Below are positions 48,531-60,599 of a stretch of DNA of 64,000 nt, piece after piece (the stretch's first letter is position 1; each line of letters starts with the position of its first letter). A program made the translations under genes and the position numbers. The DNA comes from Plantago major. Its lineage: Eukaryota; Streptophyta; Magnoliopsida; Lamiales; Plantaginaceae. Under the pieces are notes generated by a model. It ran no database searches. It saw nothing but the letters and a program-made list of their open reading frames with translations, and was not told where the DNA came from. The stretch spans positions 87,278,636 to 87,342,635 of the forward strand of contig CM048841.1 in assembly GCA_026545765.1 (NCBI GenBank), written 5' to 3'.

Positions 48531-51298
48531 ATTAAATTATATATAGTTCATTTTAAAATAAAATGCATGGTTAGTTTTTTTAATTTAACTAAATAAAATT
48601 AGAAAATAACTTATAGTATTGTGTGTCTATAGCTATCGTTTTATCCAAATAATACGTGTGGTTAATTTGGAGCTTGCGTACAAATTTACTATTCTCTATG
48701 GTCAGGCAAGGAATGCTCCGAGCACTATAACTTCTTCACTACTGAGCTCTAGACTAAGGATATTTATCGAACTTGTATTAATCAGCCGGATAGTTGCCTT
48801 GTTAGTCGGACGACATTCTCAAGGCATGTGTCAGTTGTTTTGCACTTAAAATTTTTAAATCTGGAGGCCAGGAAGAACAACACTAGAAAACAAGTAGTGA
48901 AGTAGTAAACTAGCCCCGAGTGTCGTTCTCAAATGACTTATCTAGGCTTGTTTGTGATTTGAACGACAAAATCACAACTAAGTATCAAGTTTGTTTTGAA
49001 AAGAGTTGCATCTTACGACTTCCAACTCACAAGAGATCACCAAAGCACAAGAAGCGAGAGATAAACACGAGTATGTAACAATTAAGAGGAAACTCATACA
49101 TTGAGGAATAGAATTCCATAAACTGGACTTGAGTCTTATTAGTTGACCGCTAGAGGCCCATGTTAAACCTTGCCTGGAATTTATTTATTTAGTTAGTTAT
49201 CTTAAATGTGAGTTGCTTAGACCTCCAAATGGTTTTAACTATACACTATTTATATTTCTTTTCTACATTGGGTATTGCAATACAACTTTAATGAATACAT
49301 ACTATGCACTCGGTATCATAAACTAGTACTATTCAATTGTGCAATATTTATATATTATTTGTAAGATTCATATCTGGCGGAGTTGAAAAAATTGTTGACT
49401 TCGCTTGTTCACATTATTTGTGTCACTGCTTCGACCTTGTCTGTGGGCGAACTAAGTTCACATAGGGGGGCGTATATAACTCGATTAATGTGTAAGTTAG
49501 GTGCTCAAACATATTAGGTTGCACGACGTGCGAATACATTAAAATTTATGAATCATTTTTTTGTTATGTTCTTAAGGTATATATATAGATTTCATTACAT
49601 GTTCATGAGTTGTAAAGGTAAATAAAATTAAATTTGTATTAATTATGATGCGTTGGCAAATGATAACTTTCTATTTAACTACTTTTACCAGATTTCCTCA
49701 CCACCAACCATAATGTAATCAACAAACCTTGTTAAACTGGCTCAGTCGGGAAACCTTCAATTCAGATCGCACGATGTCAATAGCCTCATTTGATCTAAAC
49801 AAGCTTCCGCAAGATAAAAATGGTTCGTCGTCATGTTCTGGTAACCTTGAATTCTGTGCAACATTTATTTACATAGAGGTTATATTTCTTGTGTACATCG
49901 TCATGTTTTAAGGATTAACCCTAATAAATTAGCTCACCATGAATTTTTGTTAGGTTCAAAACCACCACGGCTTGTGCTTCCTGAAGGGTGCCAAACCAAT
50001 AAAAAGGTTCGGGCTAATTGGAAAAGCAAAGGGCGAACATATAAGGTAAATGTAACTCGAAACATTACACTGATCATCATATATATTTTACGGTTGTAAG
50101 GGTTGTAGGTGTTTATTGGTTCTGATTTTGTAAAACTTGTGACATTCTGCAAAATATTATACCAAATAGTTATGTTACATGTAGATTGATCGATGTGAAT
50201 GAGATCTCTTACGATTGATAATTTCTTAGAAATTGATACAACTATATATGTATGGATATATACAAGTATAATCTATAAGATAGCTACGGTGTTTCTCAAG
50301 TGAAAAATAAATAAATTATGTTATCATACCTTAATATGTAAACAACTTTTGTTATCCGTAACATTTTTACTGTTGAATAGTAGATAATATTTGTTAACTT
50401 CTGTAAATGTAATTAAATTTTAGAGCAATGTGCAGTTATATATTGCACCAGAGGGGCTAAAATTTTGCTCCAAAGTTGAGGTGCGAAACTATTTGGAGAC
50501 GGGTGAAATGCCAAAAAGGAAGATGCCTCCCAAACTAAAAGCTAGGGTAATTATTCTCGAATTTATTAAATTAAGAGTCGTTTGTTTACATCGACTTTGG
50601 ATTATAATCTCGTATTTGAAGGAGACCTGATTAATTTTTATTGTTCTTGTAGTCTTCTGGGACAAGTCAAAATAATGAGCTAAAATGATAAATGGAGTGC
50701 TAGCTCGGGTATGAGAGGATAATAACATGAGATCGACAACATGTCTTTAGTGAGCCCATCCAAATAGAAAGAAACTTAATTATGCATATTTTTTTAACTG
50801 AAGTTTACATTGTTTTTTGTCTTATTTTTATGTCATATTTTCATGTCTATCCAATTAATTCCTGAAAACTAATTGAAAAATTAGTTTAATTATATACCTT
50901 ATTATAATGTATTTATAAAATGACTTGCTTGTGGTCACAGTTTTCATATGAACACCAAGTAAAATTCGAACTCGTGCGTAAATTTAGTAATACTCGTGTG
51001 TAAACTAAGTGATAGTCGTGCATACACTAGGTATTGATTTTTATTTGATCAACTGATGATCATGTGGTATGATGCATTCATTCCATCCGAGATATAATAT
51101 GTTTGTAAACCACGTGGCTCACAACAATATAATTTACTTGATAAATGAATTTAATGGAATTTGAAACGAGTCTGCATGTATTATTCTCAACCACATGAAT
51201 TTTTATCAAATATACTTGAACTATATAAATATTTTTCGATATACACATGGAAGTTGCATATGCATCTCGTGGATTAGCATTTCGAAGACCATTCTCAC
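48531..51298 (+). repeat. MBD array unit E
   Basis: This tandem unit runs from one CACATTAAATT landmark to the next, 2768 bp. It holds a 5' flank (GTCAGGCAAGGAATGCTCCG, CGAGTGTCGTTCTCAAATGA), the MBD gene and its 3' flank. Unit F repeats the same order. The start codons of copies E and F are 2773 bp apart. Confidence 0.85.
49774..50688 (+). CDS. Small MBD-domain protein, array copy E, open frame
   Basis: Exons 49774-49840, 49954-50045, 50436-50546 and 50653-50688 have exactly the same lengths as in copy B and give 101 residues with all splice borders kept. Conserved positions have changed: the Trp of PEGW is Cys, the Gly of VRASGKSKG-type sequence is Trp, and the Arg of KFRSK is Cys. The protein is therefore unlikely to fold or bind DNA as an MBD, although no stop or frameshift has arisen. 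It may be a recent pseudogene with an open frame. Confidence 0.5.
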
Positions 51299-52546
51299 AT
51301 TAAATTCTAGTTCATTATAAAATAAAATGCATGGTTAGTTTTTTATAATTCAACTAATAAATAAAATTAGAAAATAACTTGTAGTACTGTGTGTCTATAA
51401 CTATCATACTATCCAAATAATGCGTGTTAATTTGGAGCTTGCATACAAATTTACTATTCTCTACGGTCAGGCAAGGAATGCTCCGAGCACTATAACTTCT
51501 TCACTAATGAGCTCTGAACTAAGGTTATTTATCGAACTTGTATATTTTAACAGCCGGATAGTTGCCTTGTTAGTCGGACAACATTCTCAAGGCATGTGTC
51601 AGTTGTTTTGCACTTTGAATTTTTAAATCCGGAGGCCACGAACAACAACGCTAGAAAAACAAGTAGTGAATTAGTAAACTAGCCCCGAGTGTCGTTCTCA
51701 AATGACTTATCTAGGCTTGTTTGTGGTTTGAACGACAAATTCACAACTAAGTATCAAGTTTGTTTTGAAAAGAGTTGCATCTTACGACTCCCAACTCACA
51801 AGATATCACCAAAGCACAGGAAGCGAGAGATAAATTACACGAGTATGTAACAATTAAGAGGAAACTCATACATTGGGAAATAGAATTCCATAAATTGGAC
51901 TTGAGTCTTATTAGTTGACCGCTAGAGGCCTATGTTAAACCTTGCCTGGAATTTATTTATTTAGTTTAGTTATCTTCATTAAATGTGAGATGCTTAGGCC
52001 TGCAAATGGTTTTAGCTATACACTATTTATATCTCGTTTCTACATTGGGTATTGCAATACAACTTTAATGGATACATAATATTCACTCCGTATCATAAAA
52101 CTAGTACCATTCCATTATTGTGCAATATTTATATATTATTTGTAAGATTCATATCTGGCAGAGCTGAGCAAATTGTTGACTTCGCTTGTTCACGTTATTT
52201 GTGTCACTGATTCGACCTTGTTTGTGGGCGATATAAGTTCACATAGGGGGCGTATATAACTCGATTACTGTGTAAGTTAGTTGTTCAAACATATTACGTT
52301 GCACGATGTGTGAGTACATTTACATTTATAAATCATTTGTTTGCTATGTTCTTAAGGTATGGATTTCATTACATGCTCATGAGTTGTAAAGGTAAATAAA
52401 ATTAAATTTGCTTTAATTATGACGCGTTGGCAATGATAACTTTCTATTTAACTACTTTTACCTTATTTTCTCGCCACCTACCATCAGGTAATCAACAAAC
52501 CTTGTTAAACTCTCTCAGCAGGGAAACCTTCAATTCAGATCGCACG

Positions 52547-53026
52547 ATGTCAATTGCCTCATTCGATCTAAACAAGCTGCCGGAAGATGAAATGGCTCAT
52601 TGTCATGTTCTGGTAACCTTGAATTCTGTGTAACATTTTGTTCATAGAGGTTCTATTTCTTGTGTACATAGTCATATTTTAAGGATTAACCCTAATAAAT
52701 TAAAATATGTGTTAGGTCCAAAACCACCGCGATTTATGCTGCCTGAAGGGTGGCAAACCAATAAAAAGGTCCGGGCCAATGGGAAAAGCAAAGGGCGAAC
52801 ATATAAGGTAAATGTAACTCTAAACATTACACTGATTATCATATATATATTTTACGGTTGTGAGGGTTGTAGGTGTTTATTGGTTCCGATTTTTTAACTC
52901 TAAACATTACACTGATTATCATATACATATTTTACTATTGAATGGTAGATAATATTTGTTAACTTCTGTAAATGTCATTAAACTTTAGTGCAGTGTGCAG
53001 TTATATATTTCACCAAAAGGGCTAAA

Positions 53027-53030
<4 letters not shown>
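52547..53030 (+). pseudogene. MBD-array copy F, broken by deletion and inversion
   Basis: Exon 1 (ATG 52547) has lost one A after EDE and shifts frame before its donor. Exon 2 (about 52715-52806) is intact (LPEGWQTNKKVRANGKSKG). Exon 3 begins at 53001 and breaks off after CTAAAATTT into an AT microsatellite. A full-length exon 3 lies beyond the microsatellite on the other strand. Confidence 0.75.

Positions 53031-53086
<56 letters not shown>
53030..53086. repeat. (AT)n microsatellite at the inversion border
   Basis: A pure AT repeat joins the cut exon 3 of copy F to inverted unit sequence. A second AT/AC-rich tract (53905-53940) marks the other border. Confidence 0.95.
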
Positions 53087-53088
<2 letters not shown>

Positions 53089-53906
53089 AGTATATTAGAC
53101 CAAAAATTGTTTGGTTGAGAATAAGACATGCAAACTCGTTTCAAATTCTCTTAAATTCATTTATCAAGTAAATTGAATTATTGTGAGCCATGTGGTTTAA
53201 AAACATATTATATCTCGAATGGATGGAATACATCAAATAAAAATCAATACCTAGTGTACGCACGACTATCACATAATTTACGCACGAGTTCGAATTTTAC
53301 TTGGTGTCCATACTGAAAGTGCGACCACAAGCAAGTCATTTATAAATACATTATACTATGGTATATAATTAAACTCATTTGTCAATTGGTTTTCTGGAAT
53401 TAATTGGATAGACAAGAAAATATAACATACAAAAAAGAAAACAAAACGCAATGTAAACTTCAGTTTAAAAAATATGCATAGTTAAATTTCATTCTATTTG
53501 GATGGGCTCACTAAAGACATGTTGTCGATCCCACATGTTATTATCCTCTCATACCCAAGCTAGCACTCCATTTATCATTTTACCTCATTATTTCCGCTTG
53601 TCCCAGAAGACTACAAGAAAAATAAAAATTAATCAGGTCTCGTTCGAATACGAGATTATTTAACATGAATCCAAAGTTGATGTAAACAAACTATTCTTAA
53701 TTTAATGAATTCGAGAATAATTACCCCAGCTTTTAGTTTGGGAGGCATCTTTCTTTTCGGCATTTCACCCGTCTCCAAATAGTTTCGCACCTCAACCTTG
53801 AGCGAAATTTTAGCCCTTTTGGTGAAATATATAACTGCACACTGCACTAAAGTTTAATGACATTTACAGAAGTTAACAAATATTATCTACCATTCAATAG
53901 TAAAAT
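53087..53906 (-). repeat. Inverted 3' part of MBD unit F, including exon 3
   Basis: Read on the minus strand, this is the normal 3' end of a unit: intron end, exon 3 starting at 53834, and the 3' flank. Exon 3 has lost a base in KFRSK. About 100 bp at 53806-53906 are also present in direct orientation at 52931-53029, so the event was an inverted duplication or an inversion with copying rather than a simple flip. Confidence 0.8.
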
Positions 53907-54013
53907 ATATATATACATATACACACACACACACACACACATGGAAGTAACATCTGTTGGATTTGCATTTCGAGAACTGTTCTCACATTAAATTCTAGTT
54001 CATCATAAAATAA

Positions 54014-54200
54014 GGGAAAATTCTAGCCAAAGACTAATTGGCACCAAGTACTACAAAAAGAGATACAACCTGAGTTAATAATACAATGTTGTAACTCAGA
54101 GAGTCCTGTGTTAATATAATGTTGTAACTCAGCAAGTCCTGTGTTAATATAGTGTTGTAACTCAGAGGGTCTCCATTTGAATTAAAATTTGGGGAGGGGT
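54014..54200. mobile_element. 187-bp insertion with 9-bp flanking repeat and 33-bp triplication
   Basis: The insertion is absent from unit E at the same point and is flanked by the perfect direct repeat ATAAAATAA (54005-54013 and 54201-54209), the duplication size typical of Mutator-type elements. Its ends are not clear inverted repeats. Inside, GTTGTAACTCAG begins three units 33 bp apart (54088, 54121 and 54154). Confidence 0.65.
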
Positions 54201-54209
54201 ATAAAATAA

Positions 54210-54744
54210 AACGCATAGTTAGTTTTTTTTTTTTAATTTAGCTAAATTAAATTAGAAAATAACTTGTAGTATTGTGTGTCTATAATTATCATACTATCCA
54301 AATAATGAGTGTGGTTAATTTGGAGCTTGTGTACAAATTTACTATTCTCTACGGTCAGACAAGTAATGATCCGAGCACTATTTCTTCTTCACTACCGAGT
54401 TATAGACTAGGGTTATTATCGAAATTGTACTTTATCAACCGGATAGTTGCCTTTTCCGTCGGATGGTATTCTCAAGGCTTGTGTCAGTTGTTTTGCACTT
54501 TTAATTTTTAAGTCGGAGGCCAGGCAACAACACTAGAAAACAAGCAGTGAAGTAGTCAACTAGCCCCGAGTGTCGTTCTCAAATGACTTATCTAGGCTTG
54601 TATGTGGTTTGAACAACAAATTCACAACTAAGTATCAAGTTTGTTTTGAAAAGAGCTGCGTCTTACGACTCCCAACTCACAAGAGATCACCAAAGCACAA
54701 AAAGCGAGAAATAAACACGAGTATATAACAATTAAGAGTAATAT
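54210..54744 (+). repeat. MBD array unit G, 5' part only
   Basis: The sequence follows the 5' flank of units E and F (AATTTGGAGCTTG, CTAGCCCCGAGTGTCGTTCT) up to ACAATTAAGAG. It then departs before any MBD exon. It marks the right end of the array. Confidence 0.75.
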
Positions 54745-55628
54745 TGATCGGTGGTTAAAATACAAGCTAGCAAGCTAAAGAGATACGTGGATACAACGAC
54801 TATAAGAAGATTTTATAACATACTGTCCGTTCATAAGCATAGGCGTGGATAAATTATATCAGCCGCAAAAATCTCGTATGAAAAAGTAGTATGTCTGAGA
54901 GACTGAGACATCTATTTTATACAAATTAAATCGGTGACATGGAACCACGTGTTGCCATCAATTCTAATCACTTTGGGTACGAAGGAGTCGTCAATTCCAC
55001 CTATAAAATGGTTTTACGAACAGATGTGGGGTCAACAATCGGTTGTAACCTTGGGATTTGGAGTCCCTTAGAACATTTTATTGATGGATTTTCGATTGTC
55101 TGCCCACATTCATCCAAAAACGTGATTGCAAGATTTATACAATCGAATTGTATCCACAAGTAAGAACTGAGGCTATAATGCTCGATTTCGACCACCAACC
55201 TATATAAATGCTTAGCTACCCATACCCACAAAAAAAGATGAAATGATACAATGTTATGGATTGTCACGATTCAGAAATAGTGCAAAATGTTTACCATTCA
55301 CGATTCAATGATGTTGGAAGGTGAAATTGGATGACTTTCTAAGCCCGAACTCTCAAAAGTGAGTTTGAACATGTCAAAACGCAAACGAATATGATACTCA
55401 CGTTCATAAACTACTTATCACTCAAGAAAAACGCCAGGCAGCATCTTTGAAGGGAAAGGAGCACCTATGGAGATTTTTGGGTGGCCTACCCAGATCCAAT
55501 CTTTATGTCTATGATTATCTACATGTGAGCGCTATTTTGTGACCAATCAGACATCACATGAAGAAGTCATGGCCAAAATGGCTAGACCGCTAAATGCATT
55601 TCCATTTTTACATGTTTTGCTTAAACGG
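54745..55628. other. Unassigned sequence beyond the array
   Basis: No gene, tandem repeat or bounded transposon was recognised. Short frames on both strands here have no protein-like features. Confidence 0.4.
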
Positions 55629-55905
55629 CTCTAAAATCTTCATCCGAACCCCGTCTCCACTTCTGTTTTGGCCGCCACACCCAAGTTTCCACCGTCTTTG
55701 AGACCTTATAACCCTCTAATTTATGATAATGCAAAAAATGCACTATTTTAGTCTCATTTCTTCAAGGAATAACCTAGAACCTTGAAATAAAGTGGAAACA
55801 CAAATAATACAATAAATATATACAAAGTTTGAACAAAAACACTACTCAAGGTCAATAAAATTACGATAAAAAGAACAAGAGTTGATAAAATATCGCCTTG
55901 TCACC
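55629..55905. repeat. About 285-bp repeat, right copy
   Basis: This is the same-orientation counterpart of 17716-18005 (CTCTAAAATCTTCATC through ATAAAATATCGCCTT). Together they bracket the MBD array. Confidence 0.75.
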
Positions 55906-56107
55906 CTTCATCTATTGAAAATTCAATAATTTTAGGTCTTCGGTGTCTATATAACTCGAATACGAGTTTTCTTTATCAAGTAGGAAAGTAATACAAAATG
56001 AGATTGCAAGAAAAAGGACACCATAAACTTGAACTTGAGTTTCGCTAGTTGACCCGTTCGGGCCTATGTTCAAACTAATTTTTGGATTTATTCATTTAGT
56101 TGGTTAT

Positions 56108-56356
56108 AATTCATCCGTTCCGAACTCAATTTCTCATTTTCCGTTTTGATTCGTCCCAAACTCAACTTTCCCTTCTTTGAATGTAAATCTATTTCTTACT
56201 TTATTTACATTTCTCCTATTTTATTCACTATCTCTTATACTTTAATCACATTTTTTACTCTTAGACTACTTTATTCATTATCTCTTCTACTTTATTCGAT
56301 TTATCTTAAAATTTGTGTCCGAACTAACAGGGAGTTGAATCCAACGGAGGGAGTAT
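56108..56356. mobile_element. Stowaway-like MITE
   Basis: It opens TTCATCCGTTCCGAACTCAA and closes CCAACGGAGGGAGTATTA. The AT-rich interior contains TACTTTATTCA steps, as in the element at 19365-19614. It is degenerate at its left end. Confidence 0.6.
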
Positions 56357-56909
56357 TATATAGACACTATTGTATTTCTTTTTACATTACACACTAATTT
56401 CAAAACTTTGTCTCAGTAGCTCAAAATCGGCAACTAGAAAGAACTGAAATTTCGTGAATATTGACTTGAAGTATTAGACTTGATATCCAATAATAGCCAT
56501 GCCACCTTTTACAAAGTCAGAGTCGACAAATAACTCCACAAGTTGAGACTATGCCCTATTTTCTTTCACCTAAAATTAGATTACCTACCTACTATGATTG
56601 CTGCAGGCCATAGCAATTAAGTTTTTCTTGGCCGAACATTCAATAAATAATACTAAGTCGGTAATCAACCTTTATAAAATACAAGTCAACAGACTGGAAA
56701 ATGGCGGTGACCAGTATTTCTCAATTGTAAAATGACAATGAGAATGAAAGGGAAATTATACATCACATGGCTTTGTTTTCATGTCTAGATCGCGGAGTGA
56801 ATGGTGCTCCAATCTAAGTAGAAGCATCTTTCATAAGGCGACTCCGAATTGACTGAAATTGGTTCGAAAAGAATGATGTTTCCTCGTAAATTCAAAAATA
56901 TTACTCCTC

Positions 56910-57153
56910 CGTTCTTTTTAAAGTTTAATTTTTGCCATTCCGAAAGTTTTTTTTAAAGGTTAATGTTTCCTTTTTTGAAAACCCACTATCTCTACTTATT
57001 AATTTTTTTATCACTCTCTTTCTTACTTTATCTATTCTATATCTCACTTTTCTATTATCTCTCTTACTTTTTACCATACACTTACCGTTTTATTGAATAT
57101 TCCTTAAACTTCACCCAAAATCAAATGGTAAACCTTTTAAGGACGGAGGAAGT
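56910..57153. mobile_element. Stowaway-like MITE
   Basis: It opens TACTCCTCCGTTCTTTTT and closes AAGGACGGAGGAAGTA, a good inverted pair with TA at the borders, as expected for Tc1/mariner MITEs. The roughly 245-bp interior is AT-rich and non-coding. Confidence 0.75.
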
Positions 57154-58112
57154 AAAAAAGAATGACAGTCGACTTTTACTTAATTCGTCGACAGTCTCCA
57201 AATGTAAGGTTTGAAAAACTAGCCTACATTTGAAGTTACTCGTAGAAATATAATACCCCACGCCCTGAAATCGGGCCTGTCTTCATAGATGAACATCTGT
57301 AGCATCACTATCCAAACACTCCCAAGTAACAAAAGCAAGGTACTTCCCTGATCCAAAGTTTAATGGAGTCTGTCTTGTTCGGAGCATCTAGAGCCGTTCA
57401 TTCTTTCTCCTGCTATTGACAGAATTCCATTGTCTTATGGAAGATAGGCCTGCTGAGTAAGTACCACTGCAGGAACAGAGGCATATCTTCAAGAAAGCTA
57501 AGGATAAATCATAAAACCAACTAGTTTTTCATGAGGCAATAAAAGGGTTCTGCTGTAACATATCTAGGTATATCTCAGTTACCTTCAGCAGCAAACTCCC
57601 AGTGCAACCCACTTCTACAAATGTGAATCAATTACCCCGCACCAGATGAACTGACACCCGAACCAAACAAATAGTCAGATAGCTCATGCCATGATGCGAA
57701 AGTAAAGACTCAGTTCAATTTACTTAACTACAGAGAGCCTTATTCTGAGTCTGATGCTGGGCAATATCAAACTACACGTACAACAATTCTTTCAGATCAT
57801 TAAACAATAATTAGAAGCTTAACTTTTACAGCAGAAACATAATAGTAATAATAATTCTTAATCATACTAAATCTTAATGTAGAACTCCTGTATGAAGCAA
57901 TCTTAATATGCCATCAACACTTTATACTGTAATTAAACAGATTTATGGATATTATTGAATACCAACTTTACTATTGTGTTCATGTAATAATTTACTGAAA
58001 ATTATGTTGCGGGTGTAAGAAAAGAAGATTAATACCTGGGCTTGACATTCAGGAAAGTGAACGGAAATGTTCCATTAATTGGAAACTTCATGATGATATC
58101 TTCGTTCAACAG
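57154..58112. other. Intergenic region 3' of the PPR relic
   Basis: It should include the former 3' UTR of the PPR gene. No other gene or bounded element is recognised. Confidence 0.4.
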
Positions 58113-59640
58113 TCACAAGGATTTCATTTTCATCTTCCTAATATACTCTTCAATCACCTCAACTGCTTCATACATATTCTTCCGCCTAACTTCTTGCAAA
58201 AGAAATGAACAAGTAAGATATCTAGGTTTTAAGCTTTGGCCTATCATATCCTTGAACAGCTGGTATGCCCGCTCGCATCTATCTGCTTTACAAAATCCAT
58301 GAATCAGAAGACTGTAAGTAGCTAAGTCAAAACCCAAATGGTGCTTGTTAACCATGACATCCAACAACTTCAGGCATTTATCGGTTCTTCTAGAGTGGAA
58401 ATACAACTTGAGCAATGGATAGAAGGACTGCTCATCGGGTTTGCAATACGGTGAAGTTTCTAAGCTCTGGAGCTGATTCCGTGCTCTATCCTCTTGTCTG
58501 TGATGACAGAACATCGAAATCATTGTGTTGTAAGTCGACGTTTCCTTTGTAAAAACATCAACAGCATCCTCAACCTGCCCAGCTCTGCCCAGTGCATATA
58601 TCAAGGCATTGTAAAACAGCGTATCAGGTCTGCAACCAAACAGTTTCATTTTCTCCGCTGCCTTGAAGGCTCCATTGAAATCTCCGCACTTTGTGAAAGA
58701 ATGTGCGACCGTGGTGAAAGTGATGACATTAGGACACCCTTCTGCATCCATTTCATCAAGTAACTGATGGACTTTAACAAAGTTGTTGTTTTTGGAGCAA
58801 TAAAACTGGATGATAGTGGAGTAACTCATAACTCACGGACGGAAACCGTTTCCCTTCATTTCTTGGATCGTCCAGTGTGCCTCCTCAACCCTCCTTACTT
58901 TGCACCAACCATGTATAAAAATGTTATAAGTATTTGCATTTGGGGTTATATGTGACTTCAGCTTTAAGAATATGCGACGTGCTTGATTAACCTTCCCCTC
59001 TTTGCAAAGCGTGTCAAGTAAAAAATTCATCGAATCAGTATTTTTCTCTAACCAAAGTTCTCCAACTCATCAAATGTTTTAGCAGCACCTTTCCAATCAC
59101 CTGCACCAGCAAATCTTCTCATCACCTTCGCTATGGTGTTAAGTGAAACGAGACAATTTTCACACATGCCCTCTACTAGTATCCTCATATAATCCATTTG
59201 CTTCGACTTGCCCAATATGTCCACCAATTTATCATACATTTCCGGCTTGGGTTTATAGACTGATAGCATCTCAACCCATCTACAAACACCCAATGCAGAC
59301 TTCCAATCATCCTGAAAACGATGAAGCAATTTATTCACCAAGTCATCATTGACTTTTATCGTATTACATTTAGAGTCATTCACCAGGGACCGAACAACAT
59401 CATTTCCGGTCTCTGCTGCAAGAACTTTCGCAATGACAGCATCTAGATCACTCTTCCTTGCCCAATCTACACAACTATCACATAGCTCGCGGCAGGATAT
59501 TTCTCCAATGGAGAACAGTGTGAAGATGAAAGGTTTCGTAAGTGATTCTTCGAGACAGAACATATAACAACAGTAGACACATCTGGTACACACCAATGGG
59601 GAAGCTAAGTCTAACAAGGCTTCTAATACGCAAGATCATG
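58113..59640 (-). pseudogene. Pentatricopeptide repeat (PPR) gene, decayed
   Basis: The frame encodes a P-class PPR protein, a family of organelle RNA-binding factors. Repeats such as TYNIFIHGWCKVRRVEEAHW, SYSTIIQFYCSKNNNFVKVH, TLFYNALIYALGRAGQVEDA and TYSLLIHGFCKADRCERAYQ are plain. The likely start is ATG 59640 (MILRIRSLVRLS, targeting-like). A frameshift lies soon after it, near 59560-59590. A one-base loss near 59051 breaks the frame after DELENFG. A TGA at 58833-58835 replaces the expected residue in RP-VMSYS. Another repeat looks shortened around DVFTKETSTYN. Four independent lesions argue for a pseudogene rather than one sequencing error. Confidence 0.8.
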
Positions 59641-60599
59641 ACGCAGCCACTGCATTAGACACCAGGGTTAAAGTTTTAAATCCTGCATTATACGAAATGA
59701 ATTAGTCCAATCATGTACCATCGTAAATTACCAAAAACAAGAAGAAGATCCTCAGGTCCAAACTTCCAAGCACGGATTATAGATTTATAGTCTCTTATAA
59801 TGTAAACATAAAACCTTGAAATACTTGCATATATTAGGTGGTCGAAACACAGCAAGAGAATATTTCTAGCATATAGCTAGTGTAAAAAACTCATTCTCGA
59901 AAATTCGTAACATTTCAAGATTTTAACAGACTCAAACATATCTCGAAAATGAAGCTCAATCCATGGTTTCAAGGTCATTTATGAAGCTGACATAGATCTA
60001 TTATCACTACCAACTATGCAACAAACCAAACATTCAAACCTAAAAAATTCACTTACATTCAATCTATACATTACATACAACTATACAAGTACAACAGGAC
60101 CATAGTTGAACTGTTTGAAAAAAGTCAGCATCAAGTTTTCCAATATATCTTTCCAAATCATGCCAGTCCAATATAATTTTAGAGCAAAGAAGCTAGCATA
60201 ACAATAAAGTTGAGAACTTTTCATCATTGAAGACTATATGAACTGGAAACAAACTACGAATGTTCGAGAAATAACAGAAATACCTAGAACTGAAAATTAG
60301 CAACTTGTGTTGAAGAAACACGGAAAAGCAATTAATTTTTACGGAATCAAACAAAAAATACTTACAATCGAATTTCTGGCCGTTTTCTTGTCCCTGAAAG
60401 AGACGATGCAAATGAAGCTGTGAAGTTTGAAGTGAAGTGATGAAGACGGGAGTGAAACTGTGAAGGAAGAATAATAGGAGGATTCATTTGTTAATTCATC
60501 GTATGGTCTAATTGCATATTAGTCCTCCACTATTGGAAACTTTGTAATTCTAGTACTGTAATTGAAAACCCAAAAAGAGAACATGAGGGAGAAAAAGAA
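59641..60599. other. Upstream region of the PPR relic
   Basis: AT-rich. It presumably contains the old 5' UTR and promoter. No further gene or transposon border is seen. Confidence 0.4.

Larger units (their letters stand above)
51299..53986 (+). repeat. MBD array unit F
   Basis: This tandem unit corresponds to unit E from the CACATTAAATT landmark onward but is shortened and rearranged at its 3' end, where part is inverted. The next landmark is 2688 bp away. Confidence 0.8.

Noticed and set aside
54939..55163. 74-residue frame in unassigned sequence
   Set aside because: No conserved motif, and an equally long frame runs antisense across it.
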